Assembly: GCA_048013815.1 (NCBI GenBank)
Contig: CM106586.1
Coordinates: forward strand, 5,518,001 to 5,582,000
DNA length: 64,000 bases
Source: Setoptus koraiensis
Lineage: Eukaryota; Arthropoda
Reading direction: 5' to 3'
In this document: positions 55,824-64,000 of the stretch, piece after piece
Numbering within the stretch: the first letter of the stretch is position 1
Layout: the number at the start of each line of letters is the position of its first letter
Position numbers and translations under genes: made by a program
The notes under the pieces: generated by a model
What the model was told of the DNA's origin: nothing
Databases searched by the model: none
What the model saw: the letters and a program-made list of their open reading frames with translations, nothing else

Positions 55824-56888
55824 CCCTGAAAAAGTTCGCTCGTTCACATGTTAGCACAGCGCGACACACACAGCCTTGGAGAAACGTGTGGACATCTTAT
55901 AGGACAACAGCGCGTGTGTGTGCGCTATGGTGTGTGCATGTGCGCGCTCGATCATTCGATCTTGAGTGGTGGCCAGTTCAGTTCGGTTACAACTTGGGCA
56001 ACTTGGCAAGGCTTGCCAAAAGCCACACAATCAGTTGGCCGAATAGTATTGAATCTGATGGAATCGCGTGCCGCGCAACGATTGAACAGTGCGTATTTTT
56101 TCGCGATTAACGCGTGCCAATGGCCGCCCGCGGCTGATTAGATCGCTGGCCAATTCACTGGCAAGTTGCAACATTTGTGCTGGCCATTCTATTGTGTGTT
56201 CGTGTTTGTGTGTTCTGTGCCTGTTCTACATGGCACTTGCAATGTTATCACTGGCTGCATCGTGAATCCGCGCGCGCTTAGTCAACCAATCACGATCACT
56301 GCACCGCAATCACGTCGCTGACTAAATTGGCCAAACACACACAAACTAACATGAGACTTGTGACACACATAATGCAAACAGTGCTGCACAATATAGGCGG
56401 AAAGATGTTTTCTGGCGACAACATGCAGCAGCAACACGCAGACAGCAGTTTGAGGCTGCAATATAGGCCAACTTTGTTGCTGCGGCCTGTCGAATCACAG
56501 CACAGCATAACAGGCAAGCAATGTTATTCAACACGATGATGGCAGCCACGAAGAGTGAATCACGTGTACATGTCGTTTCATTTGTGCATAATCCTCGTTA
56601 TGATTATCGAACAACAACAACGATTCGCAATGTCGCTGCGTGATTGAACTTGCTGTCCTATAATGAGCCCAATAGCGAATCATCTGATATGGCAAATTTG
56701 CTGAGGCCACGGCTGGCTCGTTGATGGCGTCGTTGTAAGTGCGCATATGAGCCGTATTTATCAAGCTACGACTCTGCTCTTGCGGAATTGCAGCTAGTAT
56801 CATCATATAGGAGTAGCTCTTGGTTAGTTCATCACCAATGAGCTTGTTATTGTTGCCGTTGAATCGATGCTGTTGTTGTCGTTGCGTC

Positions 56889-58751
56889 TCACATGTGTCG
56901 TTTCATGTGCAACGACAAATGATCCGAGCGCGAGAATGCCCTCTCGCACAATCTACAATGGAACGGTCTGTCACCGGTGTGTTTCCTATAATGTCTAGTC
57001 AATTCATCTGATCTGGCAAATTTCCAGCCACAACCTTTCCAATTGCATTGATAGGGCTTCTCGCCGGTGTGAGTGCGCAAATGGGCCTTCAAATGGCTAC
57101 TCTTAGAATAGGTCTTATTGCAGGTATTATTATAGGAGCAAGTATGTAGTGTTAACTTTTTTGGTCGTTTGGCTCGCCGACCTCTTTTGCCTTTGACGGT
57201 TGCACCAGCCACAACTGTCGTTGTTATGCTATTGCTGTTGTTGCTGGTGTTATTATTGTTATTGTTGTGGTTGCCGACTTGATGAACTGACAAGAGTGGC
57301 GGCACAAGCTGCTGCTGTTGTTGTTGTTGGTGTTGCATTGGCTGTTGTGCGTTGTCGATGACAACAGTCTGTTGTTGGTGTTGTATTGATTGTTGTGCGC
57401 TCTCAATTACAACAGTCTGTTGTTGTTGGTTGGTGGCCGAATTGAATGGATGCTGATAATGCTGATACTGTTGTTGTTCTTGCTGTTCCATATGATGATG
57501 TTGCAATGGATCATGCTGAAGATGCTGGTGTTGCGGCTGGTGTTCATGGTGGAGGTTTTCATGATGATGATGCTGATGATGATGATGATGGTGATGTGGT
57601 TGATGATGGGGATGCTGATGCATGTGCTGCTGATGATGATAGTCAAAACAAAAGTCCTGATCGGTGGTTGTAGAATCTGGCAAGATGCCCATTGACGAAT
57701 CAAGTGTGACATTGTGATTGAGAGGACTGAGATTAATGTGATTGAGAGGACTGAGATTAATGTGATTAAGATTGTGATGATCAACTGTTTGTTGTTGTTG
57801 TTGCTGTTGAACAACATGGACCTGAACATGGATCTGATTGTTGTTGTAATCAATTTGCAGCTGTTGGTTGTGATTATTTGTCATGTGATCGGAGCCTATT
57901 TGATCAAATGAACTGCCATTTGATCCAATTTGGTGTGACTGGCTAGTTGAGGCTGGATTTTGTTGCTCGACATCTCCCAAATATGGCAACGTCATCGCAC
58001 TGTTATCCTGATCATGATGCTCGCTAATCAGCTGAGCTGGTGGTTGGCCACCATCACTTGGATCATAATGATTATTAGTGTGGCCATTGATTAGATGCTG
58101 TTGCTGAGCTTGCTGGAGTTGATGGTGACTGGACTGAAGAATTTGTTGCTCGACATCTCCTAAATATGGCAACGTCATCGCACCGTTATCCTGATCATGA
58201 TGCTCACTAATCAGCTGAGCTGGTGGTTGGCCACCATCACTTGGATCATAATGATTATTAGTGTGGCCATTGATTAGATGCTGTTGCTGAGCTTGCTGGA
58301 GTTGATGGTGACTGGGCTGAAGAATTTGTTGCTCGACATCTTCCAAATATGACAACGTCATCGCACCGTTATCCTGATCATGGTGCTCGCTAATCAGCTG
58401 AGCTGGTGGTTGGCCACCATCACTTGGATCATAATGATTATTAGTGTGGCCATTGATCAGATGCTGTTGCTGAGCTTGCTGGAGTTGATGGTGACTGGGC
58501 TGAAGAATTTGTTGTGAGGCTTGTTGCTGTATATCATGATGGTGATAATTACCATTCATTTGTGTGCTATCATCATCTAAAAATCCATCAACAAATGCTA
58601 TCTGTTGTTGGTGATGATGATAGCTATCGGCATTATAATAGTTGTCTGTGTGATGATGCCCGTTAATTTGACCAAACAACAAGCTGCCATGTTGGCCAGG
58701 GCCACCATTAGGTGTGTATTGTAAAATTTGTTGCTGAGATGATGTCATCAT
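56889..58751 (-). CDS. Krueppel-like factor (KLF) zinc-finger transcription factor
   Basis: 620 residues in one exon. The last 85 or so form three C2H2 fingers ending right after the third His, the KLF arrangement: [40 protein letters not shown] and [17 protein letters not shown] basic stretch ([13 protein letters not shown]) just before them is the likely nuclear signal. The fingers read GC/CACCC boxes; by finger text it is nearest the KLF1/2/4 and KLF5/6/7 groups, and I cannot choose between them. The first finger has C-x5-C (CSYNNTC) instead of the usual C-x4-C. The rest is low-complexity Gln/His/Asn, including a nine-plus His/Gln run and three tandem 61-residue repeats. It is intronless, whereas KLF genes usually have introns near the fingers. 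Long non-coding DNA lies on both sides. Confidence 0.92.
   Translation of the reverse strand: MMTSSQQQILQYTPNGGPGQHGSLLFGQINGHHHTDNYYNADSYHHHQQQIAFVDGFLDDDSTQMNGNYHHHDIQQQASQQILQPSHHQLQQAQQQHLINGHTNNHYDPSDGGQPPAQLISEHHDQDNGAMTLSYLEDVEQQILQPSHHQLQQAQQQHLINGHTNNHYDPSDGGQPPAQLISEHHDQDNGAMTLPYLGDVEQQILQSSHHQLQQAQQQHLINGHTNNHYDPSDGGQPPAQLISEHHDQDNSAMTLPYLGDVEQQNPASTSQSHQIGSNGSSFDQIGSDHMTNNHNQQLQIDYNNNQIHVQVHVVQQQQQQQTVDHHNLNHINLSPLNHINLSPLNHNVTLDSSMGILPDSTTTDQDFCFDYHHQQHMHQHPHHQPHHHHHHHQHHHHENLHHEHQPQHQHLQHDPLQHHHMEQQEQQQYQHYQHPFNSATNQQQQTVVIESAQQSIQHQQQTVVIDNAQQPMQHQQQQQQQLVPPLLSVHQVGNHNNNNNNTSNNSNSITTTVVAGATVKGKRGRRAKRPKKLTLHTCSYNNTCNKTYSKSSHLKAHLRTHTGEKPYQCNWKGCGWKFARSDELTRHYRKHTGDRPFHCRLCERAFSRSDHLSLHMKRHM
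57961..58509 (-). repeat. Three tandem 183-bp repeats in the KLF coding region
   Basis: Units begin at 57961, 58144 and 58327, exactly 183 bp apart, and stay in frame. Each codes for 61 residues beginning [20 protein letters not shown] and including [20 protein letters not shown]. The copies differ at only a few bases, so the expansion is recent. Confidence 0.95.
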
Positions 58752-59730
58752 GGTGAGAGATTCATTAGATGTAATAGTAGTATCAATCTGTTTGTTTTTT
58801 ATCTGATCTAATTGACATGATTGCTAAATGTGTTATATTTGTTTTCTATGAAGCAATTGTAAACTATGTGATGCAATAGTTGCGTAGAAGAGAAACTGGA
58901 AGTGTTATTCGAATTGTTGTTGCTGTACTGCCACACTGGAGGAACTATAAATGAACATTCAATGGCCGCTGGGATGTTCGCTGCTTGGTGAGAATTTTTC
59001 GAATGTGCTCGTTTGCGCACGCAGTCGTCGCCAGTTCGATTCGAACGTTCGCTGCGAACTGCGAACAGCAGCGACGGCGGCGACGGGGGAAGCGAATGTA
59101 GGGGACAAGCACTTTGCCGCCACTTCTCTGGCGTCGCTCGTTGACTAACAGTGCGCGCGTAGCGTAGTTGCGCAACTCAATTATGTCCTGTTGGTTGCTA
59201 GTTGGCCAGCGACCAATACAATGCCAAGATGACCAACTGATCCAGCATAAAAAAGAGAGAAAAGATGGGGTCAATACCAAATAGTCTACTGAGAACAACA
59301 ACAACAACAACTAGTAACACACAGTCAACAATCAGTCATTAAATGTGGGCAGACTGAGCGGCGATGATGATATGAGACGACGACGACGACCACGATGATG
59401 ATGATACGTTATGCAAATGCGATATTGTTTTTGCTGCTAGTTTGCTTGTTCCTGGATCGGCCGGTCACTTTCTTCTTATTACGGTGATATACAATGATAC
59501 ATTACATAACGTAGCAGTTCTGGCTGACAATAGGCAAAAGGAGCGCCCAAGCCAGTTCGAGCCACTTGAGAGCACAGCAAAGTTCGGCATCTTCGTCAGC
59601 GTATTGCTCATCTCATTGTGTCTAGAGGTATATTTTTTGATAATAGTTAATTATAAATATTATTATTATTCTACTAGTATAACGGATGTACCCGACGCAA
59701 CAAGTGTGTGAGGGCGTAAGGTAATCACGA

Positions 59731-59920
59731 GCGACAACAATTCACTTTCAAGGAAACAACAAACAATGTTTACTCTACCTGTAAAAAGAAGTGTTTACTA
59801 GTGTATGTGTAAGTGTGTGTGTCGGAAAACTGGCGCGTGGGTGACATGACACACAAACAAAGTGGCCGAGGTCACAGTTGGCGCTATTACTTGTAGGCAT
59901 AATTATTATTATTATTCAAT
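59731..59920. repeat. Diverged direct repeat, copy 1
   Basis: Shares with 61226-61410 the ordered blocks CGACAACAATTCA, AACAATGTTT[A/G]CTCTACCTG, GTGTCGGAAAA, GGGYGACATGACA, ACAAAGTGGC and a following ATTATTATTATT. Same orientation, with indels between blocks. Confidence 0.8.
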
Positions 59921-60577
59921 ATTCAGGCTGTTAGGCCTGTTGTTACTTGCCATGCCATACCCAATTTTTCACCGGATGAAGAAATGTGGAAAATATGAAC
60001 GATGCAACTCTCAATTGATGAATCAATGTTCCTCCATTCAAAGCCATGCCAGATATCTGTCATGAGCTACTCCTACGAATGTCATTTGAGTCCACTGAAG
60101 GCACAGGCAACGCCGTAGTCAATCTAAGCCATATCAACAATCGAACAAGCCGATATCTTTTGTAAGTCCGCAAGCAGCAATAATACTTGCAAGAGCATGT
60201 CATATGATGAATGGCGAATGTAGCAAAATCCGCAAAATCCCTTAGAAGCAAGGAATTGTCTGAATGTTAGCCGATCTCTTATTATACATTTGTGGCATAA
60301 GAGCGAAACAATTTTAAAACCTCTAAACCAGGGTTGGTATTTTCATCTTCAGTCTCAATGGCTCTAATTTAAGTGTACCAACACGCATCATCGCAAGAAT
60401 AGTAATATCTGATTGCAACTGGCGCTCTACTACAGGTACTATTATCAGACATCAGATGACTCCAAAATGATCCAGTGTAAGACGAAAAAGCCCCACTCAA
60501 ACCGACAACTAATTTGCCATCAGTTATCAAACCAGCATTGGTCTCAAGATTTTTCATAGAAAAAATTTGAAACTCGC

Positions 60578-60609
60578 CACAGAAGTGCGATCCATCGCAC
60601 TTCGCTGTG
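60578..60609. repeat. Inverted repeat with short loop
   Basis: GAAGTGCGAT (60582-60591) and ATCGCACTTC (60594-60603) pair perfectly across CC. With a 2-nt bulge the stem extends by CACA/TGTG on the outside. Confidence 0.65.
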
Positions 60610-61225
60610 ATCTGACTGACGAGTGGATCGTATAAAGATTATGGTTTGCATGAATTTCACGGTTACTAATGATGCCCAATGACATAAGTAAATTATGTCA
60701 CTGTTGCGCAACTCCGATTCCACGCAAGTATTATAGGCAAAATGTATTCCAGCATGGACCAATAATCAAACTGTTATCGAATAGGATTCTTTGGGATCCA
60801 AACATTCTCTCCTTTTGCTATACTTAGGTAACAGTGTACTATGATTGATTCACACTATCCGTGCCACAACAAGCGTTTCGGTTAGTATATCGAGGCGATA
60901 GATTATCAAAGCCGTTCTGCGACTTTCATGGAATACAATTGATAAACGCCATCAAATACATATGCATACACAGTCATCAATTTGGTTGAATGCATTAGCC
61001 ATGCATCAGTCAATTAACCGACAATCAGTTATTGGAGTCAAACGAAATGAAAGAACATTAGGATCACTATTGCCAATGAGAAGGCTGGTTTATCAAGTGA
61101 ATTGCCATTTCGGAAATGGAATGTCTCAACATGTTTGCATATGTCAACCTGGATAGACTTCAAAGCGAGCCGTTGTGTATCTGATGCTGCTGCTAGAGCT
61201 GCACATGCTCTTGTTTGCTCTTCAC

Positions 61226-61410
61226 CAACGACAACAATTCATCTTGGAGAAAACAGAAACAATAACAACTACTACAATACAATGTTTGCTCTACCTGTAA
61301 AAAGTGTACGTTTGTGTCGGAAAAGTGGTGCGTGGGCGACATGACATACAGACAAAGTGGCATTTACTATTGCTAGTTGTTGTTATTGGTACAATTATTA
61401 TTATTATTTC
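61226..61410. repeat. Diverged direct repeat, copy 2
   Basis: Second copy of the unit at 59731-59920, about 1.5 kb downstream and in the same orientation; see that entry for the shared blocks. Confidence 0.8.
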
Positions 61411-63607
61411 AACGATTGTTGCTGTTGTTTTTGTTCTCGCTACAACATGACACACAAGAAGAAGAAGAAGAAGAGAAAGAAGAAGAAGGAGACGAGAAAC
61501 GAGGAAAGTGATTGACTTTCTCTCGGCTGCTGTACTCACTCGGAACTAGCATGCAGAAGGCGGGCAGTGAAGAGGAGAAAGAGAGAGAGAGAAAGAGACT
61601 CGGACCAGAGGGGTCACCAGATGAAACATGCCCATGTTTACATGTTTTCCTGGCCACGAGCCCTTGGTGGAAATGCACTCGGATAAATTGATTTTTGCAC
61701 ACACACACACACACTAATGATCATGACAAGTTGTTGGTGCTGGGCCTCGGCTTGTTTCGTTCCGTTCGGAACTGGCAAAGCATACAACTGTGGAAATGAG
61801 AGAGAAAGCAAACATCATGATTATTGCAGTGCTGTCGATGATGCTCATTATGGTGATGGCTTTGGCTGAGCCTATTTACCTTTGTTTGTGTTGTTGTGCA
61901 ACCAACCACCTTTGCCAGCTAGTCTGACAAAATTTCGCAGCCTGTTACGTAGTATGTTTAATGAGTTTGTGTGTGTGTGTGTGTTTTGTGTTGTGTTGAC
62001 AACTTGACTAGTTCTTACATAATCATCATCATCATACCAATGGCACCAAAACGCATCCTGATGATAAAAGTTAGCGCTCATGATGATTATGTTGGCATTA
62101 ACTGGCATCTGACTGGCTAGTGAGTGCTCGGCATATAGACAGACAGGTCCATTCTTGAATTAGCACTAAATTTGTTTGTGCCCACAAACAAATACACGAG
62201 CATACATGCAGCGGTTATACATTATAGTTGGTATAATCAGAAAGTAAACTAGTGCTAGAGTCGGTCACCTGTCCTCTCGTGCAAGCTCTCTTTCTCCATT
62301 TTATTTGCTTTTCCATATTTTTTGTTGCGGCACATTACATTCATTCATCGATGGCTCATGTTGACTGAATGTCGAATGATGAAGAGAAACGAAAATTGAT
62401 TGAGTTAAACAATGTTACTACATAAACACACAAACATACTAGTGGCGGCTCGCAACACTAGTGTGTACAACAACAACTAATTACAGCGTAAAATTGCGTA
62501 ACAAAGCGCATATTATCTGAACGATCACATCAGCTCATTACTACGATTACCATCATCATAATTTCAATCAATACTCATGTTGCTCCAGTTACATCAGTAT
62601 GGTCATCTAAGTGGTCTGCACACACGAAGACAGCGACAACTTGGCCTCGCGTTGTCTTCTAAACGGTGCGGGCTTGTGGGCTTTTCTTGTCGTGTGTCTG
62701 GCGGGCATCAAACAGTTGCTGCTACGCGTACCGGCCAAGCCAATGGGAAATAAGATGATCTATTATCGCCGCTATTGTAGCCGAGCTCGATATGTCTATC
62801 ATGTAAATGAAGGGATAAGTGCAGTGAAGTTATCCTATGCGCAACTACATTAGTGGCGTTGGTAGTTGTTATTGTTGCAAAGCGCGCCAGTTATCCGCCA
62901 GCTAGCCGGTCGGCATCAACGGCAACTCGATCGCCCACTCGCTTCTTCAACTTAATTAGGTAGAGAGCTGAGCAAGGGGAGAGTGAACGAACAAGAACAA
63001 AGCCAACAAACAAAAGCTCGTACCTCTACTATCCAATTATGAGTTCTCTCTCACTCTCTGTGGTCCGACCATTTGTCTGTTGCTCGACTTTCGACTTTCC
63101 TTTCATGTTGTGCATTTTGTTTGACTCAACACTATCGTGTACTGATTGATGAGCGAAACAAAACACTATTTGGACCCGATGAATATACCATGGTTGATGC
63201 ATGGACGTTATGGTTGACACTGGATGATGTTCATTATGAGTGCGCTCACCGGTGGACGAGAACTGAAAAAATGCGTGCCATTTTTTTGGGCCAGCTAATG
63301 GAGCAACGACAGCAACAACAACAACAACAACTACAACAAACATGTTTTTTGCCTGAATGCTGTTGATCGACTTGATGGATAAAGAACTGACCAGTGGCCG
63401 GCATTGGATGAATGCAGCGAATCGCTTTCATGGTGTGCCCGCGCTGCCTCAATCATGCAGATGTTCACACAATAATTACCTTTTTCTTTCTGAACCAACG
63501 TTCGCGTGTTATGACGCAACTGGACACAACTACTCAGGCTACTATTGTCTCTAGCTGACGATATTAACGAATCGACTTGTAAATCATAATTATATTTGGA
63601 CGTGTAA

Positions 63608-63629
63608 CAACACACACACACACACACAC
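63608..63629 (+). repeat. CA microsatellite
   Basis: About eleven CA units. A GT run of similar length lies at 63751-63766, and a CA run at 61700-61714. Confidence 0.85.
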
Positions 63630-64000
63630 GATAAGCAACGGCCAAAGTCGATTCTCGGCGCTCGGTTGCCTCACTGGCGCACTATGGCCGCCATTATACA
63701 CAGTCGGAGATTCAATCACTATCAATCGGCTGAATGTTTTGCAATTAATTGTGTGTGTGTGTGTGTCCGATGGCCCAGTTTGGCCATCAATAATGATAAT
63801 GAATCGCCCCGGAGTCGGCCAGCATGGACGCACCAACACGTAGTAATGTTGAAGTTTTTGCGGACTAGAGAGCCAAAGTGGACCAGGCTGAGGCAACAAA
63901 AATGAATGGTCACAATGTAATTATAAAGAGCATCTTAATCGATGCAGATTACGCCGGATTATCGATGATGTTCCAGCAAACGGGCCGCTTTATCGTGTGG

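Larger units (their letters stand above)
50495..56888. other. 6.4 kb with no supported gene downstream of KLF
   Basis: Long non-coding stretch between Hop and the 3' end of the KLF gene. It holds GA microsatellites (50754-50769, 50782-50806), a TTCC repeat (51521-51540), a CT run (54664-54679), an 18-bp palindrome (55806-55823) and a CpG-rich part (about 55540-56300). A minus-strand frame at 50874-51062 would give one membrane segment near its C-terminus but has no ATG and may be chance. It may be regulatory DNA for the KLF gene. Confidence 0.5.
58752..64000. other. 5.2 kb upstream of KLF, no supported gene
   Basis: Holds the KLF promoter and leader, including a CpG-rich segment at 58980-59160 with repeated TTCGAACG/TGCGAAC motifs. 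Further out: a diverged direct-repeat pair (59731-59920 and 61226-61410) around a 1.3-kb island, a hairpin at 60578-60609, a GA-rich purine tract at 61458-61500, and CA/GT microsatellites at 61700-61714, 61971-61984, 63608-63629 and 63751-63766. Short open frames occur but none has a recognised family. Confidence 0.5.

Noticed and set aside
57390-57853. Met/Leu-rich and Ile/Ser-rich frames opposite or beside the KLF Gln/His region
   Set aside because: Produced by CAG/CAT triplet repeats read in other frames; no independent signal.
60962-61156. Plus-strand frame ending QHVCICQPG that recalls an EGF-like repeat
   Set aside because: Only three cysteines, stop directly after the motif, and it overlaps the edge of the diverged repeat. 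Too little for a call.
1-64000. Search by eye for tRNA genes, rRNA, CRISPR arrays, LTR or other virus-derived elements, and DNA transposases
   Set aside because: No tRNA B-box with matching arms, no rRNA text, no array of spaced repeats, and no reverse transcriptase, integrase, capsid or transposase motif in the translated frames. A tool-based scan could still find small ones.

Overview
This is a eukaryotic, animal nuclear window with about 20 protein genes in 64 kb. Most coding regions are a single exon. The introns I could place run from about 80 bases to 1 kb, with ordinary GT..AG ends. Flamingo/CELSR, BARX, 7B2, SNX17, a KLF factor and a Zucchini-type PLD make it a bilaterian. Intron-poor genes, Gln/His/Asn-rich insertions, compact spacing and a BARX homeobox gene fit a small arthropod, perhaps an acariform mite. 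That placement is inference, because no marker gene settles it. I saw no virus-derived element, CRISPR array, tRNA or rRNA.

Layout. 1-9.7 kb: 5' part of a DEAH-box helicase (-), a long intronless ABCG half-transporter (-), an unknown secreted protein (+), eIF3e (+) and a Zucchini/PLD6-type nuclease (-). 10-18 kb: a folliculin-interacting-protein (FNIP) homologue in several exons (+), a 2.8 kb stretch with no gene, a small disordered protein (+), and the ESCRT-II subunit SNF8/VPS22 (+). 18-24.7 kb: neuroendocrine chaperone 7B2, here rebuilt with a third exon (+), a lysine-rich secreted or anchored protein of three exons (+), and an HCFC1R1/HPIP-like protein (-). 26-40 kb: sorting nexin 17 in two exons (+), the homeobox gene BARX in three exons including a 27-nt microexon (-), and a Flamingo/CELSR adhesion GPCR whose first exon is 8.4 kb (-). 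42-50.5 kb: RNase T2 (-), a short-chain dehydrogenase of the sniffer/C-factor type (-), an ankyrin protein resembling the PP6 regulatory ankyrin subunits (-), and, divergent from it, mitoribosomal mS29/DAP3 (+), followed by a short Hop/STI1 co-chaperone (+). 50.5-64 kb: a KLF zinc-finger gene (-) alone between 6.4 kb and 5.2 kb of apparently non-coding DNA rich in simple repeats and hairpins.

The neighbours do not form one pathway; this is ordinary gene-dense animal DNA. Some genes share themes. SNF8 and SNX17 act in endosomal sorting. 7B2 serves neuropeptide processing. BARX and the KLF are developmental regulators beside long non-coding stretches. Flamingo is a planar-polarity and axon-guidance receptor.

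The most notable points are: a Flamingo with only four recognisable cadherin repeats and an unusual GPS site (HL-G); a BARX microexon carrying part of the DNA-recognition helix; a separate 7B2 C-terminal exon, with no furin site in the assembled protein; a Hop/STI1 lacking TPR1-DP1; a KLF with three 61-residue tandem repeats and an odd first finger; and several unexplained inverted repeats and a diverged direct-repeat pair in intergenic DNA.
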